A DNA stretch of 64,000 bases from Veillonella montpellierensis DSM 17217 (lineage in GTDB: Bacteria > Bacillota > Negativicutes > Veillonellales > Veillonellaceae): NCBI RefSeq assembly GCF_000426745.1, contig NZ_AUFY01000012.1, positions 1-64,000 of the forward strand, given 5' to 3'. Below the pieces are notes generated by a model that was given only the letters and a program-made list of their open reading frames with translations, did no database searches and was not told the origin of the DNA. Below, piece by piece: positions 18,379 through 27,459 of the stretch; position 1 is the stretch's first letter; the number at the start of each line of letters is the position of its first letter. The position numbers and the translations under genes were made by a program.

Positions 18379-18406
18379 TTGACATTTTGATAGACTGTGA
18401 TAATAT
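18379..18406 (+). promoter_or_regulatory. Sigma-A promoter of the hrcA-grpE-dnaK-dnaJ operon
   Basis: TTGACA (18379-18384), a 16-bp spacer and TAATAT (18401-18406) lie immediately upstream of the CIRCE operator. That is the standard arrangement for HrcA-controlled heat-shock operons. Confidence 0.8.
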
Positions 18407-18417
18407 TATACATGTAG

Positions 18418-18444
18418 TTAGCACTCAACTTGAGAGAGTGCTAA
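18418..18444 (+). promoter_or_regulatory. CIRCE operator (HrcA binding site)
   Basis: A perfect CIRCE element, TTAGCACTC-N9-GAGTGCTAA, lies between the promoter and hrcA. HrcA bound here represses the operon until heat shock titrates GroEL. It will also be in the 5' leader of the mRNA. Confidence 0.97.
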
Positions 18445-18461
18445 TAAGTGAGGTGTACTAT

Positions 18462-19493
18462 ATGGATGATAGAAAAAAACGCATCTTACAAGCTATCATA
18501 CAAGATTATATTAAATCTGCTGAGCCAGTTGGATCACGGACATTAGCTAGAAATTATAACTTAGGTATTAGCCCGGCGACGGTTCGTAATGAAATGTATG
18601 ACTTAGAACAACTTGGTTTTTTAGAACAACCACACACATCAGCAGGACGGGTTCCATCATCAAAAGGGTATCGATATTATATTGATTCTATGAATCGTAA
18701 TACTATTTCTAGTGAAGATGTAGCATCGATACATGAATTATGGGAACGTCAAGGTATTAATCGCGTTGATTTTTTTCAGAGTGTGGCCAAACTAATATCA
18801 CAGATTAGTCATAGTATGAGTGTTTTTTTAGCACCAACTCATGACTCATCAGCAGTGCGTCATATTCATGTGTTACCGTTAGATTTACATAAATCAGTTA
18901 TGGTAGTCATAACTGATACAGGTGCCTTGGATAATGAATTAATGTATTTTGATGAAGCTGTAAATGTGGAAGTACTTGAGAGTACGGCAACTCAATTTAG
19001 TAATGCTTTACAAGATATATTATTACGGAATATTACAAAAGAAAATCTACTTGCTATCATTTCAACCATTGATGGACCAAGACGTATTTTACTAGTTATG
19101 GTTGATACTTTGTATCGTGCCATTTCTAAGCGACGATTATTTTATACAGTGGGGACGACTGAATTATTACAACAACCAGAATTTAGAAATATTGACAAAG
19201 TACAACCAATTTTGTCATTAGTGGAAGAACAAGAACAATTGAGTAAATTGCTTTCTAATCGTGATAATGCAGAATCGTCGCCTGTCAATATAAAAATTGG
19301 TAGTGAAAATAGCAATGAGTCCTTACGAGATATGAGTGTTATACAGGCTGACTTTAATTCGCCTAAAGAACACGTGGGAACATTAGCCATTTTAGGCCCT
19401 ACACGTATGGAATACAGACGAATTATAGGTATCCTTACTTATATGCAACAATTAATAGATTCAATTGTGAAAGATGATCAAACAAAGAGGTGA
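18462..19493 (+). CDS. hrcA: Heat-inducible transcription repressor HrcA
   Basis: HrcA binds CIRCE sites and represses class I heat-shock genes. The 343-residue protein has the N-terminal winged helix (SAEPVGSRTLARNYNLGISPATVRNEM is the HTH region) and AGRVPSSKGYRYY, then the GAF-like domain. The ATG at 18462 follows the CIRCE element and GTGAGG; the frame is open further upstream but would place coding sequence across the operator. A low-complexity insert (about 270-310, rich in Ser and Asn) separates the C-terminal strands. The stop overlaps the start region of grpE. Confidence 0.96.
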   Translation: MDDRKKRILQAIIQDYIKSAEPVGSRTLARNYNLGISPATVRNEMYDLEQLGFLEQPHTSAGRVPSSKGYRYYIDSMNRNTISSEDVASIHELWERQGINRVDFFQSVAKLISQISHSMSVFLAPTHDSSAVRHIHVLPLDLHKSVMVVITDTGALDNELMYFDEAVNVEVLESTATQFSNALQDILLRNITKENLLAIISTIDGPRRILLVMVDTLYRAISKRRLFYTVGTTELLQQPEFRNIDKVQPILSLVEEQEQLSKLLSNRDNAESSPVNIKIGSENSNESLRDMSVIQADFNSPKEHVGTLAILGPTRMEYRRIIGILTYMQQLIDSIVKDDQTKR

Positions 19494-19495
19494 TG

Positions 19496-20035
19496 ATGGT
19501 GACGGAACAAGAAAATTTAACTCATGATGAAACAGTACATATGGAAGAAAATCCTCAAGAAGAGGTAGTGGAAGAAACACCGACTACATTGGAAGAAGAT
19601 ATTGAAAGTTTAAAAGCTGACTTTGATAATCGGTATAAACGTTTACAAGCTGATTTTGAAAACTTTAAACGACGTACTAACCAAGAGAAAGAACAACTTT
19701 CTGGATTCATAAAAGGCGAAGTGTTAAAAGATATATTACCTATTTTAGATAATTTTGAACGAGCTATTGCAGTGCCTGCTAATGGAGATGTAAAAGTCTT
19801 TTTGGATGGGTTTATTATGATCCATCAGAATTTGATGGATATATTATCTAAGCAAGGGTTAGAGGCAATCGAAGCGGTGGGTAAACCGTTTGACCCTAAT
19901 TTGCATGAAGCTGTTATGCGAGTAGATTCTGAAGAATATGAAAATGATACAGTTTGTGAAGTGTTACAAACTGGCTATACGGTAGATGGCCGTTGTATTC
20001 GACCAGCAATGGTAAAAGTTGTTAATAATGCTTAA
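19496..20035 (+). CDS. grpE: Nucleotide exchange factor GrpE
   Basis: GrpE releases ADP from DnaK. The protein of about 179 residues begins with an acidic disordered segment. A long coiled coil (LKADFDNRYKRLQADFENFKRRTNQEKEQ) and the beta-wing domain with FDPNLHEAVMRV follow. Several start codons are possible (GTG 19490, ATG 19493, ATG 19496, GTG 19499). The AGAGG site ends at 19490, so 19496 or 19499 has the best spacing. The start lies within a few bases of the hrcA stop. Confidence 0.95.
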   Translation: MVTEQENLTHDETVHMEENPQEEVVEETPTTLEEDIESLKADFDNRYKRLQADFENFKRRTNQEKEQLSGFIKGEVLKDILPILDNFERAIAVPANGDVKVFLDGFIMIHQNLMDILSKQGLEAIEAVGKPFDPNLHEAVMRVDSEEYENDTVCEVLQTGYTVDGRCIRPAMVKVVNNA

Positions 20036-20043
20036 CTAAGTGC

Positions 20044-20062
20044 GTATTTATGATATAAATAC
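20044..20062 (+). other. Small dyad upstream of dnaK
   Basis: GTATTTAT-gat-ATAAATAC forms an 8-bp AT-only stem in the 89-bp gap before dnaK. It has no U-tract and is not a CIRCE site. It may be an mRNA processing or stability element in the hrcA-grpE/dnaK interval; the function is unknown. Confidence 0.35.
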
Positions 20063-20124
20063 AGACTTATAGAATATAATTTACTTCATTTAGGAGAATA
20101 GATAATCATAGGAGGTCATGTAAC

Positions 20125-21954
20125 ATGGCAAAAGTAATTGGTATTGATTTAGGTACAACAAATTCGTGTGTAGCAGTAATGGAAGGCGGCGAACCAGTCG
20201 TTATTGCTAATCAGGAAGGGGCTCGTACAACTCCTTCTGTAGTTGGTTTTACTAAAAATGGAGAACGTTTAGTAGGTCAATTAGCTAAACGTCAGGCTGT
20301 TTCTAACCCTGAAAACACAATTTCTTCTATTAAACGTCATATGGGTAGTGATTACAAAGTAACTGTAGAAGGTAAATCGTATACACCTCAAGAAATTTCA
20401 GCTATGGTGCTTCAAAAAATTAAAGCCGATGCTGAAGCATACTTAGGAGAAACTGTATCACAGGCTGTTATTACAGTTCCTGCTTATTTTACAGATGCAC
20501 AACGCCAAGCGACTAAAGATGCTGGTGCCATCGCTGGCTTAGAAGTATTGCGTATTATTAATGAACCAACAGCAGCTGCATTAGCATATGGTGTTGATAA
20601 AGATGAAGATGGTAAAGTTTTGGTATTTGACCTTGGTGGCGGTACATTTGACGTATCTATCCTTGAATTAGGTGATGGCGTATTTGAAGTAAAAGCTACG
20701 AGCGGTAACAACCATTTAGGTGGTGACGATTTTGATAATCGTATTATGGAATGGTTAATTTCTGAATTCAAAAAAGAATCTGGTATTGACTTATCCAATG
20801 ATAAAATGGCAGACCAACGTTTAAAAGAAGCAGCAGAAAAAGCTAAAATTGAGTTATCTGGTACATTGAGTACTCAAATTAACTTACCATTTATCACAGC
20901 TGATGCAACTGGTCCAAAACATTTAGATTTAACCTTAACTCGTGCTAAATTTGAAGAATTAACTGCTGATTTAGTAGAAGCAACTATTGAACCAACTAAA
21001 AAAGCATTAGCTGATTCTGGATTATCAGTTAATGAAATCGATAAAGTATTGCTTGTAGGTGGATCTTCTCGTATTCCAGCAGTTCAAGAAGCTATTAAAC
21101 GTGTACTTGGTAAAGAACCTACTAAGAATGTTAATCCTGATGAATGTGTTGCTGTAGGCGCAGCTATTCAAGGTGGTGTTCTTGTAGGGGAAGTTAAAGA
21201 TGTATTGCTACTTGATGTAACACCATTGTCTTTGGGGATTGAAACATTAGGTGGTGTATTTACTCGTATTATTGATAGAAATACAACCATCCCAACTTCT
21301 AAATCACAAGTATTCTCTACAGCAGCTGACAACCAACCATCAGTTGATATTCATGTGTTGCAAGGGGAACGTGAATTTGCTAATGATAACAAAACATTAG
21401 GCCGTTTTGAATTAACCGGCATTCCTGCAGCACCACGTGGAGTACCTAAAATTGAAGTAACTTTTGATATTGATGCGAATGGTATCGTTCATGTAAAAGC
21501 AAAAGATTTAGGCACTCAAAAAGAACAAAAAATTACTATTACATCTTCTAGCGGATTACAACAAGAAGAAATCGATCGCATGGTAAAAGAAGCGGAAGCC
21601 CATGCTGCTGAAGATAAAGCTAAAAAAGAAGAATTAGAAGTTAAAAATAATGCAGATTCTCTAGTATATCAAGCGGAAAAAGCTTTGAAAGACTTTGAAG
21701 GTAAAGGCGATGCAGCTATTATGGAACAAGTGAAGACTGCAAAAGACAAATTAAAAGCATCTATCGAAACAGGTAATGTTGAACAAATTAAAAAAGATAG
21801 CGAAGAATTAACAAAACCTTTATACGAATTGTCTACAAAAATGTATGAACAAGCACAAGCTGCAGGAGATGGTGCTGCACAAGAAGAAACTAAAAAAGAA
21901 GACGATAATGTAGTTGACGCAGATTATACTGTAGTCGATGATGATAAAAAATAA
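20125..21954 (+). CDS. dnaK: Chaperone DnaK (Hsp70)
   Basis: The 609-residue protein starts with [19 protein letters not shown], the Hsp70 phosphate-binding motif. It carries [11 protein letters not shown] and the second signature [13 protein letters not shown] in the ATPase domain, the linker [13 protein letters not shown], the substrate-binding domain and a C-terminal lid. The tail is acidic with the ending [12 protein letters not shown]. It is short by the Gram-positive-type deletion in the ATPase domain, usual for Firmicutes. RBS AGGAGG stands 9 bases before the ATG. It acts with GrpE and DnaJ from the same operon. Confidence 0.99.
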   Translation: MAKVIGIDLGTTNSCVAVMEGGEPVVIANQEGARTTPSVVGFTKNGERLVGQLAKRQAVSNPENTISSIKRHMGSDYKVTVEGKSYTPQEISAMVLQKIKADAEAYLGETVSQAVITVPAYFTDAQRQATKDAGAIAGLEVLRIINEPTAAALAYGVDKDEDGKVLVFDLGGGTFDVSILELGDGVFEVKATSGNNHLGGDDFDNRIMEWLISEFKKESGIDLSNDKMADQRLKEAAEKAKIELSGTLSTQINLPFITADATGPKHLDLTLTRAKFEELTADLVEATIEPTKKALADSGLSVNEIDKVLLVGGSSRIPAVQEAIKRVLGKEPTKNVNPDECVAVGAAIQGGVLVGEVKDVLLLDVTPLSLGIETLGGVFTRIIDRNTTIPTSKSQVFSTAADNQPSVDIHVLQGEREFANDNKTLGRFELTGIPAAPRGVPKIEVTFDIDANGIVHVKAKDLGTQKEQKITITSSSGLQQEEIDRMVKEAEAHAAEDKAKKEELEVKNNADSLVYQAEKALKDFEGKGDAAIMEQVKTAKDKLKASIETGNVEQIKKDSEELTKPLYELSTKMYEQAQAAGDGAAQEETKKEDDNVVDADYTVVDDDKK

Positions 21955-21973
21955 TAAGAAGGGTCGGTACTAG

Positions 21974-23128
21974 ATGGCAAGAGACTATTATGAAATCTTG
22001 GGTGTCAGCAAGGATGCTAGTCAAGATGAAATAAAGAAAGCGTTTCGAAAAAAAGCGCGCCAATACCATCCTGATGTAAATAAAGATAACCCAGAAGCTG
22101 CCGATAAATTTAAGGAATGTAATGAAGCTTATGAAGTGTTATCCGATGATACTAAAAAGGCTCAATACGACCAATTTGGACATGATGCTTTTACGCAAGG
22201 AGGTGGAGCATCAGCTGGTGGGTTCCAAGGCGGATTTGGACAAGGCTTTGGTGGCTTCGGCGGACAAGCTGGTGGCTTTGGTGATATTTTTGATATGTTC
22301 TTTGGCGGTGGTGGTCAACAACAGCGTGGACCAGAAAAAGGGGCTGATTTACGTCAAGATGTAGATATTAGCTTTGAAGACGCTGCCTTTGGCAAAGAAA
22401 TGGCTATTGAAGTTAATCGCCATGAAGAATGTGATCACTGCCATGGAACAGGTGGTGAACCAGGCACAAAAGTAACTACTTGTTCACGTTGTCATGGTAC
22501 AGGTCAAGAAACAGTGATTAAAAATACGCCGTTTGGACAAATGAGAACGGCACGCACATGTAGTGCTTGTCATGGTAGTGGTAAGAATATTGAAAAACGT
22601 TGTTCTAAATGTCATGGTAGTGGAGAAGTCGTAGCTAAGCGAAAAATCACTATTAAGATTCCAGCAGGTGTAGATAGTGGATCTAGATTACGTGTTGCTA
22701 ATGAGGGAGAACCAGGTATACTAGGTGGACCTAAGGGCGATTTATACGTATATATTTATGTTCGACCTCATAAAGAGTTTGAACGTAATGGCAATGATGT
22801 TATTAGTCATGCAGATATTACCTTTGCACAGGCTGCATTAGGTGCTACTATTCAAGTAAATACGTTAGATGGTAAAGTAGAATTAAAAATACCAGAAGGA
22901 ACTCAAACCGGGACAGCATTTAGAATAAAAAACAAAGGTATTCCATATTTACGTAATATGAATCGTCGTGGGGATCAACATATTATTGTGAATGTGAAAA
23001 CGCCAAAGAAACTAACAGATAAGCAACGCGAGTTGTTATTGCAATTTGCTCATGAAGGACATGAAGACGTTAATGGCTTACAAGTTAGTAAAACATTGAT
23101 GGATAAAATTAAAGATGTTTTTAAATAA
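21974..23128 (+). CDS. dnaJ: Chaperone DnaJ (Hsp40)
   Basis: DnaJ delivers clients to DnaK and triggers its ATPase. The 384-residue type I protein has the J domain with His32-Pro33-Asp34, and a Gly/Phe-rich region (about 75-120). Four zinc-finger repeats ([32 protein letters not shown]) and two beta-sandwich client-binding domains follow. RBS AAGGGTCGG precedes ATG. It is separated from dnaK by 19 bases. Confidence 0.98.
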   Translation: MARDYYEILGVSKDASQDEIKKAFRKKARQYHPDVNKDNPEAADKFKECNEAYEVLSDDTKKAQYDQFGHDAFTQGGGASAGGFQGGFGQGFGGFGGQAGGFGDIFDMFFGGGGQQQRGPEKGADLRQDVDISFEDAAFGKEMAIEVNRHEECDHCHGTGGEPGTKVTTCSRCHGTGQETVIKNTPFGQMRTARTCSACHGSGKNIEKRCSKCHGSGEVVAKRKITIKIPAGVDSGSRLRVANEGEPGILGGPKGDLYVYIYVRPHKEFERNGNDVISHADITFAQAALGATIQVNTLDGKVELKIPEGTQTGTAFRIKNKGIPYLRNMNRRGDQHIIVNVKTPKKLTDKQRELLLQFAHEGHEDVNGLQVSKTLMDKIKDVFK

Positions 23129-23213
23129 ACAAATCTTATTTATAACTATTGATTTATAGAGTGCTATTATAAAGTGCTAATACTCAATGAATCAATGCTA
23201 TGAAGGAGTAGGT

Positions 23214-24071
23214 ATGAAATGGATTGAAATATCCATTACTGTAAAAAGAGTAGCCACCGATGAGGTGACTACTCTTTTTAGTGACTATACAGATAATGGA
23301 ATTGTTGAAGAAGAAGTAGCTGATTCTTCTGATTTAATTATGTTAAAATTATATGGTAATATGAGTAAATCGGAAGACGAATGGATCGATGAGATACAAA
23401 GCATATTGAAAGACGCGCATATCTCTGTTGAATCAATTATGGCAACTACTATCGATGAACAAGATTGGTATACAAATTGGCAACAATATATTGAGCCTAC
23501 AGAAATTTTACCTAATATCATTATTAAACCAGCGTGGAAATCATATGATATAAGACCTAATGACAAAGTTATAGAAATAGATTCACAATTATCATTCGGC
23601 ACAGGAGCGCATGAAACAACACGATCATGTGCTAAACTAATGAATATATATGGAAAACATGCTACAACGTGCTTAGATATTGGAACAGGCACAGGAATTT
23701 TATTACTCATTGCGCATCAGTTAGGAATTCCTACTTTAGTGGGCATTGATATTGATGCATCGGCAGTGGAGCAAGCACAACATAATTGTAAACAGAATAA
23801 CGTACTAGCTCATATTATATGTGGAGATTTGGACAGTGATTTTACAGGTACGGCCGATTTAATCATGGCCAATTTGACAGTGGATCCATTAAAATTATTA
23901 CTACCTGTTATAGGACGTAAATTGTCGACTCATGGTATATTAATTATTAGTGGTATTATTGATGAACGTTATGATGAAATCATGCCGTATATTAAACGAC
24001 ACTGGCGTATCAAAGCAGAGGATGTTAATGGATCTTGGCATACGTTTGTATTAGAACAATTGATGACATAA
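23214..24071 (+). CDS. prmA: Ribosomal protein L11 methyltransferase PrmA
   Basis: PrmA trimethylates the N-terminus and lysines of ribosomal protein L11. The 285 residues have an N-terminal substrate-recognition domain (MKWIEISITVK) and a C-terminal SAM domain. The SAM domain carries SFGTGAHETTRSC, LDIGTGTGILLLIA, and the catalytic-site loop DLIMANLTVDPL. AAGGAG at 23203-23208 fixes the ATG at 23214; the frame continues upstream without a better start. The codons for residues 10-22 form a strong hairpin with T-runs, reported separately. The stop is 11 bases before the rsmE start. Confidence 0.95.
   Translation: MKWIEISITVKRVATDEVTTLFSDYTDNGIVEEEVADSSDLIMLKLYGNMSKSEDEWIDEIQSILKDAHISVESIMATTIDEQDWYTNWQQYIEPTEILPNIIIKPAWKSYDIRPNDKVIEIDSQLSFGTGAHETTRSCAKLMNIYGKHATTCLDIGTGTGILLLIAHQLGIPTLVGIDIDASAVEQAQHNCKQNNVLAHIICGDLDSDFTGTADLIMANLTVDPLKLLLPVIGRKLSTHGILIISGIIDERYDEIMPYIKRHWRIKAEDVNGSWHTFVLEQLMT
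23243..23279 (+). other. Terminator-like hairpin inside the 5' end of prmA
   Basis: AAAAAGAGTAG (23243-23253) pairs with CTACTCTTTTT (23269-23279). CACC/GGTG extends the stem after one C-A mismatch, closing a 5-nt GATGA loop. Five T residues end the stem on either strand. It has the shape of a bidirectional intrinsic terminator but lies wholly in prmA codons 10-22, which encode conserved PrmA N-terminal sequence. Confidence 0.7.
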
Positions 24072-24082
24072 GAGAAATAATT

Positions 24083-24817
24083 ATGAAAAAAATTTTTATT
24101 TCCTCTTTATTAGAGGATACGATCATATTACCTACAGAAACTACACATCATGTATTACATGTATTGCGACATCCCTTTCAGAAACCTATTATCGTTGCAG
24201 ATAAAAATGGGAATCATGGATTATATCAGTTTTTAGAAGAAGTTGATGGACGTGCAGTTATGCAGATAATCGAATACCAAAAGGTAGAGTCTAGTCAGCA
24301 TCAAATCGTGTTAGTACAATCCTTTTTGAAAGGTGATAAATTTGATTGGGTTTTGCAAAAAGCAACTGAATTAAATGTAGGTACGATTTATGCAACAAGC
24401 ACTGCTAATTGTGTAGCTCAGTATGATAGAAAAAAACTACATACTAAAAAACAAAGATGGGAAAAAATTATACAAGAAGCCTCACAACAATGTGGTCGTT
24501 ATGAAATGCCTAATCTAGTGGTGGATATGTCTGTTGATACTATCTTAGCAGGCGAAACGCATTCAATTTGTTTTGTTGCCTATGAAGATGAAAAAGGAAC
24601 TACTTTAAAAGAAGCTTTGTCAGAAAAGTTATACAAACAAGAGGATAATCAGCGTATTCTCATATTTATTGGACCAGAAGGTGGGTTTACTAGAAATGAA
24701 ATCGAACATATGGTAGAATATGGAGTCCAGCCTGTTAGTTTGGGGCATAATATACTTAGAGCAGAAACAGCCGCCATAGCAGCGATGGCAATGATAGCAT
24801 ATGAAGTGAATCTATAA
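24083..24817 (+). CDS. rsmE: 16S rRNA (uracil1498-N3)-methyltransferase RsmE
   Basis: The 244-residue SPOUT methyltransferase has a PUA-like N-terminal domain (FISSLLEDTIILPTETTHHVLHVLRH). The knotted C-terminal half carries FIGPEGGFTRNEIE and SLGHNILRAETAAIAA, the SAM-binding knot motifs. ATG 24083, 11 bases after the prmA stop, gives the expected N-terminus; the longer frame from 24035 overlaps prmA. The prmA-rsmE pair is standard in Firmicutes heat-shock clusters. Confidence 0.95.
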   Translation: MKKIFISSLLEDTIILPTETTHHVLHVLRHPFQKPIIVADKNGNHGLYQFLEEVDGRAVMQIIEYQKVESSQHQIVLVQSFLKGDKFDWVLQKATELNVGTIYATSTANCVAQYDRKKLHTKKQRWEKIIQEASQQCGRYEMPNLVVDMSVDTILAGETHSICFVAYEDEKGTTLKEALSEKLYKQEDNQRILIFIGPEGGFTRNEIEHMVEYGVQPVSLGHNILRAETAAIAAMAMIAYEVNL

Positions 24818-24844
24818 TAGTAGAAAGGAGTCTATGATAGTTGA

Positions 24845-26167
24845 ATGAAATGTCATAAAAATACGATGAAAACAGTTGCCTTTACTACCTTAGGATGTCG
24901 TGTGAATCAATATGATACAGATGCAATGAAAGGTTTGTTCTTACAAAAAGGATATGAGGTTGTTCCCTTTGATGATGTAGCTGATATTTATGTCATTAAT
25001 ACGTGTTCCGTTACTAATATGGGAGAGCGTAAATCACGTCAGCTAATTCGAAAAGCTAAGAGAACTAATGAGGCAGCCCGCATTATTGTTACTGGTTGCT
25101 ATGCACAACTCGATCCAGATGCTATTGCAGCTATCGAAGGTGTTAGCTTGGTAATTGGTACAAATAACCGACATCGCATTGTAGAACTGATAGAAGAGAT
25201 TGATGTAACAGAACAACAAATTAATGCGGTTCGAAATATTATGGAGCAAGCTACATTTGAAGAAATGCCATTATTAGGGGACGAGTCTAATAAATCGAGA
25301 GCATTTATGAAAATACAAGAAGGGTGTAACAATTATTGCGCCTTTTGTATTATTCCCTATACACGGGGAAAGTTAAAATCAAGACGGATTGATGATATTG
25401 TACAAGAAGCTAAGCGATTGGTAAATCATGGGTATCATGAAATTGTTTTGACCGGTATTCACTTGGGAAATTATGGCATAGAATTACCTGATAGACCAAT
25501 ATTGGCGGATGTGGTTAAAGCATTACTAGATATTCCAGAATTGAGACGTATTCGCTTTGGATCTATTGAATCTGTTGAAGTATCCGATGAGTTGGTTCAT
25601 TTGATGGCTACCAATAAAAGAGTGTGTCCTAATTTACATTTACCATTACAAGCAGGGTCGAATCATGTATTACAATTGATGAAACGTCACTATACATTGA
25701 ATGAATATAAGAAATTAATTAGTTGGTTGCGCTCTAAAATTCCTGATATATCAATTACAACAGATATTATTGCAGGGTTTCCACAAGAAACTGATGAGGA
25801 CTTTGAAGAAACGATAAAAACAGTAAAAGAAATTGGATTTACTCATATTCACGCTTTTCCGTATTCCATTAGAAAAGGAACACCTGCTGCGGATATGCCA
25901 TATCAAGTACCTGAAGCTGTAAAAAAAACGAGAGTGGCTATTTTAAATCGTTTAAGTGAAGAAGGCTTTCAAAAATATGCATCATCTCGAATTGGTAAAA
26001 AAGCAGAAATTCTCATTGAAAAAGAAGAAGATGGTTGGTATAAAGGCTTAACGAATGAGTATATTCATGGTAAAATAAAAAAAGGTTCCACACCGTATGA
26101 AATAGGTGACCTTGTTGGTGGAACTGTGGTATCAATTGATGATAATTATGTTGTTATTGAATCGTAA
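24845..26167 (+). CDS. mtaB: tRNA t6A37 methylthiotransferase MtaB
   Basis: MtaB converts t6A37 to ms2t6A37 in tRNAs reading ANN codons. The 440-residue protein has the UPF0004 domain with TLGCRVNQYDTDAM and NTCSVT (first-cluster cysteines). The radical SAM motif CNNYCAFC and a C-terminal TRAM domain (KKAEILIEKEEDGWYKGLT) follow. AAAGGAG lies rather far (about 14 bases) from ATG 24845; ATG 24866 is an alternative. It follows rsmE as usual in this cluster. Confidence 0.94.
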   Translation: MKCHKNTMKTVAFTTLGCRVNQYDTDAMKGLFLQKGYEVVPFDDVADIYVINTCSVTNMGERKSRQLIRKAKRTNEAARIIVTGCYAQLDPDAIAAIEGVSLVIGTNNRHRIVELIEEIDVTEQQINAVRNIMEQATFEEMPLLGDESNKSRAFMKIQEGCNNYCAFCIIPYTRGKLKSRRIDDIVQEAKRLVNHGYHEIVLTGIHLGNYGIELPDRPILADVVKALLDIPELRRIRFGSIESVEVSDELVHLMATNKRVCPNLHLPLQAGSNHVLQLMKRHYTLNEYKKLISWLRSKIPDISITTDIIAGFPQETDEDFEETIKTVKEIGFTHIHAFPYSIRKGTPAADMPYQVPEAVKKTRVAILNRLSEEGFQKYASSRIGKKAEILIEKEEDGWYKGLTNEYIHGKIKKGSTPYEIGDLVGGTVVSIDDNYVVIES

Positions 26168-26181
26168 TATAGGAGGCATGT

Positions 26182-26538
26182 ATGCTTCATAGTAAAGAAG
26201 ATTGCATTTTTTGCAAAATTGTTAATGGCGAAATTCCAGCTAAAAAGGTGTTAGAAAATGATAAATTTTTATCATTTTATGATTTAAATCCCGTAGCTAA
26301 AGTTCATGTGTTAATTATCCCTAAAAATCACATTTCTAATATAGCTCATTTAAATGAAAATAATGCTGACTATATAGCAGGAATTTTATCATTTGCCAAA
26401 GAAGTAGCTAAAGAATTAGGAATTTCTAAGGATGGCTATCGTCTAATCTTTAATACTGGCGAAAAGGCAGGTCAAACAGTATTTCATATGCATGCACACA
26501 TGCTTGGTGGAGAAGAGTTATCATGGCCTAACCCTTGA
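26182..26538 (+). CDS. HIT-family (Hint-like) nucleotide hydrolase
   Basis: The 118-residue protein has the zinc-binding CIFCKIVNGEIP start and the catalytic histidine triad HMHAH near its end (VFHMHAHMLGGEELSWP). This is the classic Hint/PKCI-1 layout. Such proteins hydrolyse adenosine phosphoramidates. AGGAGG precedes ATG, and the gene sits 14 bases after mtaB, so it is likely part of the same transcript. Confidence 0.93.
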   Translation: MLHSKEDCIFCKIVNGEIPAKKVLENDKFLSFYDLNPVAKVHVLIIPKNHISNIAHLNENNADYIAGILSFAKEVAKELGISKDGYRLIFNTGEKAGQTVFHMHAHMLGGEELSWPNP

Positions 26539-26577
26539 TGAGTCTAGTAAATTACCCTATTTACCATTAGATGGATA

Positions 26578-26606
26578 TTGACAAATATTAATAAAGTCAT
26601 TATAAT
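26578..26606 (+). promoter_or_regulatory. Consensus sigma-A promoter for rpsU-yqeY
   Basis: TTGACA (26578-26583), a 17-bp spacer and TATAAT (26601-26606) match the full consensus. It lies 64 bases upstream of rpsU, and should drive strong constitutive expression of rpsU and yqeY. Confidence 0.9.
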
Positions 26607-26669
26607 AATCTCATGTGCGTATATAAAATACCTGCACTTCCCTAGTAAAATTTGGAGGGAGGGATATAG

Positions 26670-26849
26670 ATGTCTGAAATCAAAGTCGGTAAAAATGAAA
26701 CGCTTGAAAGTGCTCTTCGCCGTTTCAAACGCTCCTGCCAAAAAGCGGGTGTTTTGTCTGAAGTAAGAAAACGTGAACACTACGAAAAACCAAGCGTAAA
26801 AAGAAAGAAAAAATCTGAAGCAGCACGTAAACGCAAATTCAGAGCATAA
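26670..26849 (+). CDS. rpsU: 30S ribosomal protein S21
   Basis: A 59-residue protein starting [19 protein letters not shown] and ending in a very basic tail ([16 protein letters not shown]). This is the typical length and composition of S21, which helps the 30S subunit start translation on mRNA. GGAGGGAGGG stands just before the ATG. Codon use is more conserved and GC-richer than its surroundings, as for other highly expressed ribosomal genes. yqeY follows after 13 bases. Confidence 0.96.
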   Translation: MSEIKVGKNETLESALRRFKRSCQKAGVLSEVRKREHYEKPSVKRKKKSEAARKRKFRA

Positions 26850-26862
26850 TCTTGGAGGAAGT

Positions 26863-27309
26863 ATGTCCTTAAAAGATCAATTAAAAACTGATATGAAGGA
26901 AGCTATGAAAGCTCGTGAAGCTGGCAAAGTAGCTCTTTCTGTTATCCGAATGGTTAACAGTGCCATTAGAAATACAGAAATCAATGAAAAAATAGAATTA
27001 GATGATGACGGTGTTATCACTATACTTGCTAAAGAAATGAAAAGTCGTCATGACTCGTTAGCAGAATTTAAAAAAGGTGGCCGTGAAGATTTAGTTTTAC
27101 AAACACAAGCAGAGATGGATGTATTAGCTAACTATTTACCTAAACAATTAGAGGAAGAAGAAATCCGTAAAATTGTAGCTGAAGCAATACTAGCATGTGG
27201 TGATGATGTCAATATGGGCAATGTTATGCGTCATGTTATGCCAAGCACAAAGGGTAAAGCTGATGGTAAGTTGGTAAGTGATATTGTAAAAGAAATGCTT
27301 GCCAAATAA
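26863..27309 (+). CDS. yqeY: GatB/YqeY domain protein
   Basis: The 148-residue protein is a stand-alone YqeY domain, related to the tRNA-binding tail of GatB. Its N-terminal helical part is SLKDQLKTDMKEAMKAREAG, and VDVLANYLPKQL-like and GDVMRHVMP-like segments follow. GGAGG lies 6 bases before ATG. The rpsU-yqeY pair is widespread in Firmicutes. Its molecular role is not well established; a tRNA-linked function is inferred from the GatB similarity. Confidence 0.9.
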   Translation: MSLKDQLKTDMKEAMKAREAGKVALSVIRMVNSAIRNTEINEKIELDDDGVITILAKEMKSRHDSLAEFKKGGREDLVLQTQAEMDVLANYLPKQLEEEEIRKIVAEAILACGDDVNMGNVMRHVMPSTKGKADGKLVSDIVKEMLAK

Positions 27310-27314
27310 ATTTG

Positions 27315-27343
27315 TTGACAAAGAATGTAACTTGTGATATTCT
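27315..27343 (+). promoter_or_regulatory. Promoter upstream of the glutamine synthetase leader
   Basis: TTGACA (27315-27320), 17-bp spacer, TATTCT (27338-27343). Transcription would start near 27350, upstream of the hairpin at 27371-27415, so the hairpin lies inside the leader RNA of the synthetase gene. Confidence 0.75.
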
Positions 27344-27370
27344 TTCTACAAAGATAATAATAGTCAATGA

Positions 27371-27415
27371 AGACTTCTCGATACAGTATATATTACTGTA
27401 TGGGAAGTCTTTTTT
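27371..27415 (+). terminator. Intrinsic terminator / possible attenuator before glutamine synthetase
   Basis: AGACTTCTC (27371-27379) pairs with GGGAAGTCT (27402-27410). An inner stem TACAGTA/TACTGTA and a run of seven T complete it. It could simply end the yqeY transcript. Because a good promoter lies only about 30 bases upstream, it could equally act as a conditional terminator in the leader of the next gene. Confidence 0.85.
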
Positions 27416-27459
27416 GTCATATTAGAAAAAAGCGTTGTTAGTATAAGGAGGATATGGTT

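Noticed and set aside
26544-26780. ORFs on both strands overlapping the rpsU region
   Set aside because: The real gene is the 59-residue S21 frame with a strong GGAGG site; the longer overlapping frames are not protein-like.
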